This document shows, piece after piece, positions 41,006 to 50,305 of a stretch of DNA of 64,000 nucleotides; the stretch's first letter is position 1; each line of letters starts with the position of its first letter. This stretch comes from Hylemonella gracilis (lineage in GTDB: Bacteria; Pseudomonadota; Gammaproteobacteria; Burkholderiales; Burkholderiaceae_C): NCBI RefSeq assembly GCF_004328645.1, contig NZ_CP031395.1:3745501-3809500 (forward strand), read 5' to 3'. Position numbers and translations under genes: made by a program. The notes under the pieces were generated by a model that saw nothing but the letters and a program-made list of their open reading frames with translations, had not been told where the DNA came from and did not search any database.

Positions 41006-41027
41006 GTGTCATAAATCTGTCATAAAT
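41006..41027 (+). promoter_or_regulatory. Pho-box-like direct repeat
   Basis: GTGTCATAAAT (41006-41016) and CTGTCATAAAT (41017-41027) are adjacent 11-base direct repeats, ten of eleven positions identical, and fit the PhoB box unit CTGTCATAAAA. They precede the chemoreceptor ATG by only 13 bases, closer than normal for an activator site, so the promoter arrangement is unclear. Confidence 0.5.
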
Positions 41028-41040
41028 CTTCGGAACAGGC

Positions 41041-42618
41041 ATGAAACTTCGCACCCGGATCATCCTTCTGTGCTGCGCGGCACTGATGGGCCTGCTGGCG
41101 CTATCGGCCGTGGCACTGACCACGCTCTACCAGTCGATGATGCGGGAGCGCACCAATCAACTCTCAACCCTGGTCGTGCTCGCCCATGCGGCCGCGCAAA
41201 AAGCCTATGAGCTGGAAAAATCCGGTCAGCTCTCGCACGAAGACGCGCTGAAAGAGGCCAAACGCGCCATCGGGGCCTTCCACAAGAACGATCAATACTT
41301 CTTCGTTCGCGGCTACACCGACGACGTGAACTACGTACATCCGAACCCCAAGCGCGTTGGCATCGTCGACGCCAACGTGGGCCGGGCTGCTGGCGAGCGC
41401 TACCGGGCGGCGTTGCAGGGCAAGGTCATCGGCACCGTGGTGGCCAAGGGCACGCGCCCCGGGGTGAAGGAAGAAGTCGAAAAGCTCTACGCCATCATCA
41501 AGTTCGAGCCCTGGGACTGGATCATCGGCTACGGCGACTACATCGACGACATCCAGCAGGCCTTCTGGCGCAACACGATCATCCTGCTCTCGATCGGCAC
41601 CGTGCTGATGCTGGTGATCGTGGCGCTGGCCTGGGACATGCTGCGCACGCTGGTACGCCAGCTCGGTGGCGAGCCGCAGTACGCGGCCGAGGTCGTCAAG
41701 CAGATCGCCGATGGCAACCTCGTGGTGGAGGTGCGCACACGGCCCGGTGATCAGACCAGCATCCTGGGCGCCATCCAGCTCATGCGAGACAACCTCGCGC
41801 GTCTGGTCCGCCAGGTGCGCGAAAGCACCGATTCCATCACCACCGCCTCGGCGGAAATCGCCGCGGGCAACGGCGATCTTTCGGCCCGCACCGAATCACA
41901 GGCCAGCGCGCTGGAAGAAACGGCGGCTTCGATGGAGGAACTGACCTCCACCGTGCAACAGAACGCCGACAACGCGCGGCGCGCCAACGAACTGGCCGTG
42001 TCGGCATCGGGCGTGGCGGCACGCGGCGGGGCGGTGGTCGAACAGGTGGTGAGCACCATGGAGTCGATCAACGTCTCCTCGCGCAAGATCGTCGACATCA
42101 TCAGCGTGATCGATGGCATCGCTTTCCAGACCAACATCCTGGCGCTGAACGCGGCGGTGGAAGCCGCGCGCGCGGGCGAGCAGGGTCGTGGTTTCGCCGT
42201 GGTGGCCAGCGAGGTGCGCAGCCTGGCAGGTCGCTCGGCCGAGGCCGCCAAGGAAATCAAACGCCTGATCGATGACTCCGTGAGCAAGGTCGGCGCGGGC
42301 ACCGCCCTGGTGGAACAGGCCGGAGACACCATGCGCGAGATCGTCGAGGGCGTGCAACGCGTCACCCAGGTGGTGGCCGAGATCAGCGGAGCCAGCACCG
42401 AACAGAGCGCTGGCATCGCGCAGGTGAACCAGGCAATCTCGCAGATGGACCAGGGCACGCAACAGAACGCGGCGCTGGTGGAGGAGGCGCTGGCAGCCGC
42501 GCAATCGCTGCGCCAGCAGGCGCAGGCGCTGTCGCGCACGGTGGACCAGTTCCACGTCAGCGACTCGGCCGCGCTGCCGACCATTGCCATCGCCGGCGCG
42601 CTGCCTGCACCGCGCTGA
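41041..42618 (+). CDS. Methyl-accepting chemotaxis protein with single Cache sensor
   Basis: The 525-residue receptor starts MKLRTRIILLCCAALMGLLAL (first membrane helix). A periplasmic sCache_2-type domain (residues about 30-180) shows DQYFFVRGYTDDVNYVHPNPKRVGIVDANVG and KLYAIIKFEPWDWIIGYGDYIDDI. A second helix at about 183-205, a HAMP domain and the signalling hairpin [43 protein letters not shown] complete it. sCache_2 receptors sense small organic acids or other small ligands. A Pho-box-like repeat just upstream raises the possibility of phosphate-starvation control. Confidence 0.93.
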   Translation: MKLRTRIILLCCAALMGLLALSAVALTTLYQSMMRERTNQLSTLVVLAHAAAQKAYELEKSGQLSHEDALKEAKRAIGAFHKNDQYFFVRGYTDDVNYVHPNPKRVGIVDANVGRAAGERYRAALQGKVIGTVVAKGTRPGVKEEVEKLYAIIKFEPWDWIIGYGDYIDDIQQAFWRNTIILLSIGTVLMLVIVALAWDMLRTLVRQLGGEPQYAAEVVKQIADGNLVVEVRTRPGDQTSILGAIQLMRDNLARLVRQVRESTDSITTASAEIAAGNGDLSARTESQASALEETAASMEELTSTVQQNADNARRANELAVSASGVAARGGAVVEQVVSTMESINVSSRKIVDIISVIDGIAFQTNILALNAAVEAARAGEQGRGFAVVASEVRSLAGRSAEAAKEIKRLIDDSVSKVGAGTALVEQAGDTMREIVEGVQRVTQVVAEISGASTEQSAGIAQVNQAISQMDQGTQQNAALVEEALAAAQSLRQQAQALSRTVDQFHVSDSAALPTIAIAGALPAPR

Positions 42619-42681
42619 CCTCGTCGGCATTCGCTGCGGCGGCTGATGCCGGTGTGGGCCCGCCGCTGAAGCCGTTCAGCC

Positions 42682-43118
42682 TCAGCGCGGCGGCGGGATC
42701 GCGTAGCTGCCCACGGCATGGGCCACGGGCTCGTCCAGACCCTCGGAATACACGGTGGCCTCGCCCACGGCAAGCGTGCGCCCGACCTTGAGCAAGCGGC
42801 ACACGCCGATCAGCGCGCGGTCGCCCGCGGGCTTGCGCAGGAAGTTGAAACTCAGCTGGGTCGTGACGATCATCGGCAACAGGCCCACTTCGGCCATGAT
42901 GGCCACGTAGAGGGACACATCGGCCAGAGCCATCATGGTCGGCCCGGAAACGGTCCCCCCGGGCGCAACTCCGCCACACCCACCTCGTGCCGCAGGGTGG
43001 CGCCTCTCTCGCTCAGGGACACGATGCGGCACGGCGCTTGGGGGAATTCCCTAGCCAGGAAGGCGGCCAGCTCGTCCTGGGTGGGTCGCACGGGCAAGGC
43101 CCCCTGCAGGGTGACCAT
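42682..43118 (-). CDS. PaaI-type hotdog thioesterase (frameshifted)
   Basis: The frame from ATG 43118 reads MVTLQGALPVRPTQDELAAFL... to HEVGVAELRPGG, then breaks at the C run 42955-42960 (G on the coding strand). One added base joins it to TVSGPTMMALADVSLYVAIMAEVGLLPMIVTTQLSFNFLRKPAG, the hotdog core, ending at 42682. The repaired 145-residue protein fits PaaI-like acyl-CoA thioesterases, with Asp in MALADVSLY at the catalytic-helix position. It is eight bases downstream of the AHSA1-type gene, so the two are an operon. The break is probably a sequencing error. Confidence 0.82.
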
Positions 43119-43125
43119 GCAGGCC

Positions 43126-43572
43126 TTATTCGTGAATTTCCGGCTCGACCAGCCGCGCCAGTTGCTCCAGCGACTCCTGCCAGCCCAGGTAGCACATCTC
43201 GGTGGGAATCATCTCGGGAATACCGTCCTGCGTAGCCGTCACTTCCGTGCCGCAAGACACGACCCGGAGCACGATGGTCGTTGTCATCAGACCGGCCGGA
43301 CCGGGGGCATCGAAGCGGTCCGTGTAGCGGATCTTCTGGTTCGGCACCAATTCCAGGTACTCGCCGCCAAAGGCATGACTTTGGCCCGTACCGAAATTCC
43401 TGAAGGCCATGCGGTAGCTACCGCCCACGCGTGCATCCATGTGTTCGACACTGCAGGTAAAGCCATAAGGCGGCAACCACTTGGCCAGGGCATCGGGTTC
43501 GAGGAAAGCGCGGTAAATGCGCTCGGGCGGCGCGCGCAGCACGCGGTGCAGTTGTACGGTACCGGTTGCCAT
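43126..43572 (-). CDS. AHSA1/SRPBCC-family protein
   Basis: The 148-residue protein opens VQLHRVLRAPPERIYRAFLEPDALAKWLPPYGFTC, the standard START-like (activator of Hsp90 ATPase homologue) N terminus, and continues GGSYRMAFRNFGTG, LELVPNQKIRYTDRF and a C-terminal helix WQESLEQLARLVE. Such proteins bind hydrophobic ligands; the particular function is unknown. It shares an operon with the thioesterase that follows. Confidence 0.85.
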   Translation of the reverse strand: MATGTVQLHRVLRAPPERIYRAFLEPDALAKWLPPYGFTCSVEHMDARVGGSYRMAFRNFGTGQSHAFGGEYLELVPNQKIRYTDRFDAPGPAGLMTTTIVLRVVSCGTEVTATQDGIPEMIPTEMCYLGWQESLEQLARLVEPEIHE

Positions 43573-43690
43573 GGAAATCTCCCTTGGTCAGACCACTTGC
43601 AGGACACGCGCACCACGGTGCACGCGGGAAGGGATGGATGATAAGTCGGCACCGCGCACCCTGGCCCGGGGCCTGCCCCAGGTCGCGGAC

Positions 43691-44302
43691 TCATGCGCGC
43701 CGCAACAGGTGTGCGTGCACCGCCCCAGCTCTCAGGTGCCGATAGGGTACGAGGCCCAGCGGTGCCAATTGCTCGGCCGTCCATTCGGACGGTGCCTCAA
43801 GGTAGATGTAAGCGCCGGCCTTCACGACGCGCGCAGCGGCCCGCAAGGCGGGTTCGAACAGCGGGGCGTCAAAAGGCGGGTCCAGGAACACGAGGTCCAA
43901 GCTGGCCATCGACCAGGCAGACAGCGCGGCAACACCATCGCCTCGCCGCACCATGACCTGCACACCCGCGGCATCGGCCTTCAGGTGTTCCTTGATTTTC
44001 TGGAGCTGCGCGACCAGGGCCGTATCCTGCTCGACCAGGGTGACTTCCTTCGCGCCGCGCGAAGCCGCCTCAAACCCCAGCGCACCGCTGCCCGCGAAGA
44101 CGTCGACGCAGCGCCAGCCCGTGAGATCCTGGCCCAGCCAATTGAACAGGGTCTCGCGCACGCGGTCGGGCGTGGGCCGTAAGCCGGGCTTGTCGGCGAC
44201 AGGCAACTTGCTGCGCTTCCAGAGCCCGCCGATGATGCGCACTTCGTGCTTGCGGGGCTGCGCTGCCGGAGAGCGCGCCGCGGCGGGTTTGCCCTGCCGC
44301 AT
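43691..44302 (-). CDS. rsmD: 16S rRNA (guanine(966)-N2)-methyltransferase
   Basis: RsmD methylates G966 of 16S rRNA in the assembled 30S particle. The 203-residue protein has RIIGGLWKRSKLPV and GLRPTPDRVRETLFNWL at the N terminus, SAM-binding VDVFAGSGALGFEAASRGAKEVTLVE and the catalytic LVFLDPPFDAPL. ATG 44302 overlaps the stop of the upstream peptidase gene by one base (TGATG), so translation is coupled; GTG 44305 is an alternative. ftsY, which often neighbours rsmD, lies just beyond the two peptidase genes in the opposite direction. Confidence 0.95.
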   Translation of the reverse strand: MRQGKPAAARSPAAQPRKHEVRIIGGLWKRSKLPVADKPGLRPTPDRVRETLFNWLGQDLTGWRCVDVFAGSGALGFEAASRGAKEVTLVEQDTALVAQLQKIKEHLKADAAGVQVMVRRGDGVAALSAWSMASLDLVFLDPPFDAPLFEPALRAAARVVKAGAYIYLEAPSEWTAEQLAPLGLVPYRHLRAGAVHAHLLRRA

Positions 44303-45678
44303 CACTTGCCGCCCAGCACCACGGTCACCATGCGGTCCGCCCGCAGCTTGCGCGCGAAAGCATTCCTGATGTCCGCCACCGTGACCTTGTTCACCTGCTC
44401 GGTCCAGCTGTCCAGATAGTCCAGCGGCAGGTCATGGGCCGCGATGTTGGCCAGGTTGTCGATCAGCTTGCGGTTGCTGTCGATGCGCAAGGCAAACCCA
44501 CCGATCAGATTTGCCTTGGCCGCCTTGAGTTCGACCTCGGTGGGACCTTGGGCCAGGAATCGGGCCAACACCTCGCGCGCCACCTTCAGCGCCGCATCCG
44601 CCTGGTCGGGCCGGGTCTGGAGGCCGATGGTGAAACTGCCCGCGTGGGCGCCAGGATTGAAGTAGCTGTACACGCTGTAGCTCAGACCACGTTTCTCACG
44701 CACCTCCTCGGTCAGGCGCGAGACGAAGCCCCCACCGCCCAGGATGTAGTTGCCCACGGTCAGCGCGAAGTAATCCGGATCGTCCCGCTTGAAGCCGGGC
44801 TGCCCGATAAACACCTGGGCCTGCGCGGCGTCGAAGGGAATGCGGATGTCGGCGGCCTTGTCCAGAGACGCCACCTCGGGCACGGGTGGCAGGGACGGAC
44901 AGTCCTTGGCGTCGCGACTCCTGGGCAGGCGCGCCAGCAACTGAGCCGTCAGTTCCTGCGCCTGCGCGCGGTTGACTGCCCCGACGATGCTGACCTTGGC
45001 ACGGCAGGCCAGGAAGGTGCGCGCATGCCAGGCCTGCATGTCGGCCACGGCAATGCGGGCGAGCGTCTCGTCCGTCATCGCCTGTCCGTAGGGGTGGGCA
45101 CCGAACACCGCGCGCTGGTAGGCGCGCGAAGCCACGGTGGCCGGACGCGTGAGGGATTCCCTCAGCGCCGCCTGCATGCGTTCGCGCTCGCGCGTCCAGA
45201 CCGCCTCGGGCCAGGCCGGTTCGGCCAGCACGCGAGCTGCGAGGGCTGCGGCGCGCTGCAGCAGGTCCGGATCGGTCAGGCTGCGCAGGGAGAAGCTCAC
45301 CCGATCGGTGGTGTCATCGCCACCGAACATCGCACCCAGGTCGGCCCAAGCCTCGCCCAGGGCGTTTTCGTCGAGCGCAGGCTCGCGACCGCCCTTGCCC
45401 GACGATTCCCGCACCCCCTTGCCCATCATCAGGGTGCCGGCCTCCGCCAGGCCCGCGCGGTCCACCGGATCACGCCGACCGCCGCCATCGAATTCCAGCC
45501 GCACGTCGACCATGGGCACGGCCGGGCTTTCGACCAGCCAGACCTCGGCGCCCTGCCCCGGACCTTCCGGCTGGGTCCAGTGCTGGATCGGAATGGCGGC
45601 TTGGGCCGAGACCGCGGCCAGCCCACCGACCAGCGCCGCGAGAAGCAGCGCCGCGAATTTGTTCTGCATCATGTTCAT
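44302..45678 (-). CDS. M16-family peptidase, non-catalytic subunit
   Basis: The 458-residue protein starts MNMMQNKFAALLLAALVGGLAAVSAQA, a signal peptide, so it is periplasmic. Two M16 halves are present (VWLVESPAVPMVDVRLEFDGGGRRDPVDRAGLAEAGTLMMGKG at the N terminus; PDYFALTVGNYILGGGGFVSRLTEEVREKRGLSYSVYSYF in the second). Where active members have HxxEH, this one has AGLAEAG, so it lacks the zinc site. It presumably pairs with the active protein encoded just upstream. An upstream in-frame start at 45726 is less likely. Confidence 0.9.
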   Translation of the reverse strand: MNMMQNKFAALLLAALVGGLAAVSAQAAIPIQHWTQPEGPGQGAEVWLVESPAVPMVDVRLEFDGGGRRDPVDRAGLAEAGTLMMGKGVRESSGKGGREPALDENALGEAWADLGAMFGGDDTTDRVSFSLRSLTDPDLLQRAAALAARVLAEPAWPEAVWTRERERMQAALRESLTRPATVASRAYQRAVFGAHPYGQAMTDETLARIAVADMQAWHARTFLACRAKVSIVGAVNRAQAQELTAQLLARLPRSRDAKDCPSLPPVPEVASLDKAADIRIPFDAAQAQVFIGQPGFKRDDPDYFALTVGNYILGGGGFVSRLTEEVREKRGLSYSVYSYFNPGAHAGSFTIGLQTRPDQADAALKVAREVLARFLAQGPTEVELKAAKANLIGGFALRIDSNRKLIDNLANIAAHDLPLDYLDSWTEQVNKVTVADIRNAFARKLRADRMVTVVLGGK

Positions 45679-45728
45679 GTTCCGTTCACGCCTGGGTTTG
45701 CGCCGGGTTGCATCGCTCGGTGGCACGC

Positions 45729-47180
45729 TCAGAAATCCCTGCCACCGCCCAGGCCTCCTCGGGGGCGCGCGCGCCGCTGCGGGTCCGGCGGCAGCGGATG
45801 CAAGACGCCCACGGTCAATGTGTCCTCGCCGAAATAGCGCGTGGCGACGTTCTGCACCTGCTGGGAAGTGATGGTGCGCAGTTGGGCCAGCAGCCGGTCA
45901 TCCGCGTCCAGCGGCAACCCCAGCATGGCGTTGGCGCCCAGCTTGCGCGCGCGGTAGAACAGGGAGTCACGCTGGTAGACCTCGCTGGCCATCCACTGCG
46001 TCTTGACGCGCTGCAGCTCGGCCTCGCTGACACCCTCGCGCGCGATGCGCGCGATCTGCTCGCGCAAGGCCGTCTCCAGTTCGGTCGGGGTCCTTCCGGC
46101 CGCGGGCGAACCATCCAGCACAAAGAGTTGCGGGCCGCGGCCCATCAGGCCATTGCTCGCACCGGCGGTGTCAGCCACGCGCTTGGCATTGCTGCCCTGG
46201 CCCTGCACCAGAGCGCGCTGCAGGCGCGCACCGTCGTAGCCATCCAGCACGGCGGCGAGCACCGTCAGGGCCATCGCGTCCCAGTCCTCCGCCGTGGGCG
46301 CGACCACGTTGCGCAAGCCCGGCACCTTCCAGGCCAAGGCCACGTAGGCCTGTTCCGCGGGTGCCTTGACTTCCACGCGCTTCACCCCCGCCTGCGATGG
46401 CTCGACGCGCGGCTTGCGCTCGGGCAGGGCACGCGTGGGCAAGCCGCCGTAATACTGCTCGGCCCAGCGTCGCACTTGCGGCACCTTCACGTCACCGGCC
46501 ACCACCACCACGGCGTTGGCAGGCAGGTACCAGTCACGGTGGAAGGCGCGCACGTCGTCCGGGCGCAGATTGTCCAGATCATTCATCCAGCCCACGATGG
46601 GACGCCGGTAAGGCGAGGCCACGAAGGCCGTGGCTTCCAACGTCTCGTAGAGCAGCGCACGCGGCTCGTCCTCGGTGCGCATGCGCCGCTCTTCCTTGAC
46701 CACCTCGATTTCCTTGGCGAATTCGCTGTCGGGCCAACGGTTGTGGGCGAAGCGGTCGGCTTCGAGTTTCATCACATCTTCCAGGCGTCCCGCGGGGATC
46801 TGCTGGAAGTAGCCTGTGTAATCGCTGGCGGTGAACGCGTTCTCGCGCCCGCCCAGGGCGGCGACGCGGCGCGAGAACTCGCCCGCGGCCGTGCCACCCG
46901 CCGCCGATTGCGTGCCCTTGAACATCATGTGCTCCAGCACATGGGCCACGCCACTCTTGCCATCCACCTCGTCCATGCTGCCCGCGCGCACCCAGAGCAT
47001 GTGGACGGCGGTCGGCGCGCGCCGGTCCACCTGCACGATCAGAGTCATCCCGTTGGCCAGGGTGAATTGCTGGGGTTTGGCATTGATGGCCGTTTGGGCC
47101 GGATGTTGCGCCTGGGCTCCCGTCCAGGACACCAGCAAGGCGAAAAAACAGATGAATAGGCGTTTCATAGAATGCGACAT
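45729..47180 (-). CDS. M16-family zinc peptidase, catalytic subunit
   Basis: The 483-residue periplasmic protease has a signal peptide (MKRLFICFFALLVSWTGAQA after a short lead) and the inverted zinc motif HVLEHMMFKGT (HxxEH) near residue 79, with the downstream Glu region EIEVVKEERRMRTEDEPRALL. The C-terminal half carries the second M16 domain (ENGLMGRGPQLF..). It ends 50 bases before the likely start of the inactive partner gene; the pair resembles PqqL/YmxG-like processing peptidases. Start 47180 or 47168. Confidence 0.92.
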   Translation of the reverse strand: MSHSMKRLFICFFALLVSWTGAQAQHPAQTAINAKPQQFTLANGMTLIVQVDRRAPTAVHMLWVRAGSMDEVDGKSGVAHVLEHMMFKGTQSAAGGTAAGEFSRRVAALGGRENAFTASDYTGYFQQIPAGRLEDVMKLEADRFAHNRWPDSEFAKEIEVVKEERRMRTEDEPRALLYETLEATAFVASPYRRPIVGWMNDLDNLRPDDVRAFHRDWYLPANAVVVVAGDVKVPQVRRWAEQYYGGLPTRALPERKPRVEPSQAGVKRVEVKAPAEQAYVALAWKVPGLRNVVAPTAEDWDAMALTVLAAVLDGYDGARLQRALVQGQGSNAKRVADTAGASNGLMGRGPQLFVLDGSPAAGRTPTELETALREQIARIAREGVSEAELQRVKTQWMASEVYQRDSLFYRARKLGANAMLGLPLDADDRLLAQLRTITSQQVQNVATRYFGEDTLTVGVLHPLPPDPQRRARPRGGLGGGRDF

Positions 47181-47196
47181 TGTAGGAATGCCCTTC

Positions 47197-48195
47197 ATGT
47201 TCAGTATCTTCAGAAGCAAATCGTCGACCGGAGTTCATTCCCAGCCCACGCCCCCCGCCTCGCAGAGTCAGCCCCGCGAGGGCTGGCTCGGAAAATTGCG
47301 TGCGGGCCTGCGCAAGACGGGCAGTGGCATCGCCACGGTGTTCACTGGAACGCGCATCGACGACGCGCTCTATGAACAACTGGAGGAGGCGCTGCTAATG
47401 GCCGATGCAGGCGTCAAGGCTACACAGTATTTACTCGACGATTTAAAACGCCGTGTAAAGGAAAGCAAAGCCACCGAGCCCGCCTCGGTCAAGGCCTTGC
47501 TGGTCGACGCGCTGGCCGAATTGCTCGCGCCACTGGAGCAAACCCTGAGCGTGGGCACGCACAAGCCGACCGTGATCATGGTCGCGGGTGTGAACGGCGC
47601 CGGCAAGACCACCAGCATCGGCAAGCTCACCCACCACCTCGCCGAAGCAGGTGCCAGCGTGCTGCTGGCGGCGGCTGACACCTTCCGCGCCGCGGCACGC
47701 GAGCAACTCATGGTCTGGGCCGACCGCAACCGCCAGGGCACGGGCAGCGTGGACATCGTGCACCAGGCCGGCGGAGATCCGGCCTCGGTCTGCTTCGACG
47801 CCGTCAGCGCGGGCAAGGCGCGTGGCAAGGACGTGGTGCTGGTGGACACGGCGGGCCGCCTTCCCACGCAGCTGCACCTGATGGAAGAGCTCAGGAAGAT
47901 CAAGCGCGTGGTGCAGAAAGCCGATGAAACGGCCCCCCATGAAGTCCTGCTCGTCATCGATGGCAACACCGGTCAGAACGCGCTGGCGCAGGTGCAGTCC
48001 TTCGACGAAACGCTGGGCCTGACCGGCCTCATCGTCACCAAGCTCGATGGCACGGCCAAGGGCGGCGTGCTGGCGGCGATTGCGCTGCTGTCGCGCGAGC
48101 GGCCTCTCCCCGTCTATTTCATCGGCGTGGGCGAGCAGATCGACGAGCTTGAGACCTTCAGCGCGCGGGAATTCGCACAGGCGCTGCTGGACTGA
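47197..48195 (+). CDS. ftsY: Signal recognition particle receptor FtsY
   Basis: FtsY docks SRP-ribosome complexes at the inner membrane. The 332-residue protein has a short acidic-poor N-terminal segment, an NG domain with GVNGAGKTTSIGKLTHHLAE (G1), LAAADTFRAAAREQL, VLVDTAGRLPTQLHLMEELRKI and TKLDGTAKGGVLAAIALLSRE, and a final GVGEQIDELETFSAREFAQALLD. ATG 47197 follows AGGA by nine bases. The long A domain seen in E. coli is missing, as in many betaproteobacteria. It is divergent from the peptidase operon, with only 16 bases between the starts. Confidence 0.95.
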   Translation: MFSIFRSKSSTGVHSQPTPPASQSQPREGWLGKLRAGLRKTGSGIATVFTGTRIDDALYEQLEEALLMADAGVKATQYLLDDLKRRVKESKATEPASVKALLVDALAELLAPLEQTLSVGTHKPTVIMVAGVNGAGKTTSIGKLTHHLAEAGASVLLAAADTFRAAAREQLMVWADRNRQGTGSVDIVHQAGGDPASVCFDAVSAGKARGKDVVLVDTAGRLPTQLHLMEELRKIKRVVQKADETAPHEVLLVIDGNTGQNALAQVQSFDETLGLTGLIVTKLDGTAKGGVLAAIALLSRERPLPVYFIGVGEQIDELETFSAREFAQALLD

Positions 48196-48264
48196 TGGGG
48201 CTCACTTGCCAGCGGCAGGCTGCCCTGCGCTGAATGGACGCCGAGCGCCCCGGAAAGCGCGCCA

Positions 48265-49185
48265 TCAACTGCTGGGGCGCAGATGTTTGCGCGCCAAGGC
48301 CAGAAAAGCCATCGCCGCAGGACTCAACGGTTGCTTGGCCAGCCGGATCGCCACGACAGGAAACTCCAGCACCGGCCTGGCGATGGGGACGGCACGCAGG
48401 TCTGGCGGCATCAGCCGTGCCACATAACGCGGCAAGAGAGCCAGACCCATCCCGGCCTGCATCATTCCGAATGCGGTGCTCAACATGGCGACGTGCTGCA
48501 CCACCTGCGGGTACACATTGGCCACGGCACTCAACTCACGGCTGATGGCGCGCCAGACCACGGCATCCGGGTTCACATGCACCATGGGCAACCCATCCAG
48601 ATCACGGCCTTGCACGCTGGCGCGACCCGCCAAGGCGTGGTCCTGTCGCATGAACAGGGCCATGCGTTCGGTGAAGAGCCGCTCCGTGGCGAGGTCGGAA
48701 TGCATGTTCCCGATGTCTGACCCCAGCGCCAGATCGACCTCCCGCGACAGGACCATGGACACCATTTGTGCCGCTGTGCTGTCGTGCACCGTGGCCACCA
48801 GCTGCGGGTAAGCCGCAGAAAAACGCGCCAGCAGCGCGGGCAGCAACGCCCCGGCGGTCAGGTGCCCCACCGCAACCATCACGCGGCCTTCTTTCAATTG
48901 CGCCTGCGAGCGGCAGGAACGCACCGTTTCGTCCATCATCCGCAACGCGCGCTGCGCGGTATCCGCCAGCAACTGGCCCGCATCGGTGAGTCGGATACGC
49001 CGGCCCCGCACCACCAGAGGCTGCCCCACCTCGCGTTCCATGCGCTTGACCAGATGACTCACGGCCGGTTGAGTCAAGCCCAAGGCATCGGCGGCGAGCG
49101 TGAAACTGCCCGTCTGGGCAATGGCCACCAGGGCTCGAAATTGTTGCAGTGACACTTCGTCGTTGGGAATCGGCAGGCTCTTCAT
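48265..49185 (-). CDS. LysR-family transcriptional regulator
   Basis: The 306-residue regulator has an N-terminal helix-turn-helix (LQQFRALVAIAQTGSFTLAADALGLTQPAVSHLVKRMEREVG) and an effector domain with GRVMVAVGHLTAGALLPALLARF. It is divergent from a Bug receptor and gamma-glutamyltransferase gene pair, with a 124-base gap that contains TGACGTCA and T-N11-A-type sequence (about 49195-49240), so it most likely controls that pair. Confidence 0.9.
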   Translation of the reverse strand: MKSLPIPNDEVSLQQFRALVAIAQTGSFTLAADALGLTQPAVSHLVKRMEREVGQPLVVRGRRIRLTDAGQLLADTAQRALRMMDETVRSCRSQAQLKEGRVMVAVGHLTAGALLPALLARFSAAYPQLVATVHDSTAAQMVSMVLSREVDLALGSDIGNMHSDLATERLFTERMALFMRQDHALAGRASVQGRDLDGLPMVHVNPDAVVWRAISRELSAVANVYPQVVQHVAMLSTAFGMMQAGMGLALLPRYVARLMPPDLRAVPIARPVLEFPVVAIRLAKQPLSPAAMAFLALARKHLRPSS

Positions 49186-49309
49186 GACGTGACGTCATAG
49201 TGAAATAAATCTGATTATCTGTTTTGATGTGCCAACGAAGCCTAGAGTGCCCCAAGTCTGAGGCGTTCACCCCAGCGTTTTAGTTTGCTCACTTGCAAGG
49301 AAGAGAACC

Positions 49310-50281
49310 ATGATCCGTCGCCATCTCCTTCTGCGCGGCTTGGCCGCCGCGCTGGCGTTGGGCGCCGTTGCGCCCCTGACCCTGGCCCAGTCCGCCAAGC
49401 CCATCCGCCTGGTGGTCCCCTTCCCTGCGGGCGGTGCCACCGACCTGTTCGCGCGCACGCTGTCGCAAAAAATGGGGGAGAAACTGGGCACCACCATCGT
49501 GATCGACAACAAGCCGGGCGCCGGTGGCAGCCTGGGTTCGGACTTGGTCGCCCGCGCACCGGCCGATGGCTTGACACTGCTGCTGGCGACGACCAGCACG
49601 CACTCTATTGGACCGGCCCTGGGCGGCAAGCTGCCCTACGACACGGTGCGTGACTTCACGCCGATCGCGCATGTGGGCAATGCGCCCAGCATCATGTTGG
49701 TGCCCAATGATTCCCCGGCCAAGACCGTCAAGGAATGGATCGAGTACGCCAGGAAAAATCCCAACCAGCTGAACTATGCCTCCAGCGGCAACGGCACCAT
49801 CGTCCAGTTGACGGCCGAACTGTTCAAGGCGCAGGCGGGACTGCAGGTGACCCATGTCCCCTACAAGGGCACGGCGCTGGCCATACCCGACTTGATCAGC
49901 GGTCAAGTTCAGGTGATGTTTGATTCGTTGCCGACAGGCATGCCCCATGTTCGCGATGGACGCCTGCGCGCACTTGGCGTCACCACGCTCAAGCGCAGCC
50001 CCCTCGCGCCCGACCTGCCCCCCGTGGCCGACACGCTCCCGGGCTTCGAGTCGAACACCTGGTTCGGCCTGTACGGCCCCAGGGACTTGCCGGCCGAGGT
50101 CGTCACCCGCGTGAACACCGCCGCGAATCAGGCGCTGAATGATGCCGAGGTGCGCGCCAAGCTCACCACGCTGGGCATCGAACCGGTCAACAGCACCCCG
50201 CAGCAATTCAGCAAGATGGTGGCGGCCGACCTCGCCAAGTGGAAGCAGATCATCGTCGAGCGCAAGATCGTCAACGAATAG
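49310..50281 (+). CDS. Bug-family tripartite tricarboxylate receptor (periplasmic binding protein)
   Basis: The 323-residue protein has a signal peptide (MIRRHLLLRGLAAALALGAVAPLTLAQ) and the Bug pattern: KPIRLVVPFPAGGATDLFARTLSQKM, IDNKPGAGGSLGSDLVARAPADG, LPYDTVRDFTPIAHVGNAPSIMLVPND and the C-terminal AAD-LAKWKQIIVE. Bug proteins bind carboxylates or amides; many genes are expanded in Burkholderiales without TctAB membrane partners, and none is adjacent here. AAGGAAGAG is a strong ribosome site. It is followed by a gamma-glutamyltransferase-like gene, 24 bases on. Confidence 0.92.
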   Translation: MIRRHLLLRGLAAALALGAVAPLTLAQSAKPIRLVVPFPAGGATDLFARTLSQKMGEKLGTTIVIDNKPGAGGSLGSDLVARAPADGLTLLLATTSTHSIGPALGGKLPYDTVRDFTPIAHVGNAPSIMLVPNDSPAKTVKEWIEYARKNPNQLNYASSGNGTIVQLTAELFKAQAGLQVTHVPYKGTALAIPDLISGQVQVMFDSLPTGMPHVRDGRLRALGVTTLKRSPLAPDLPPVADTLPGFESNTWFGLYGPRDLPAEVVTRVNTAANQALNDAEVRAKLTTLGIEPVNSTPQQFSKMVAADLAKWKQIIVERKIVNE

Positions 50282-50305
50282 TCCCCTTCCTGCAAACGGA
50301 AAGTC

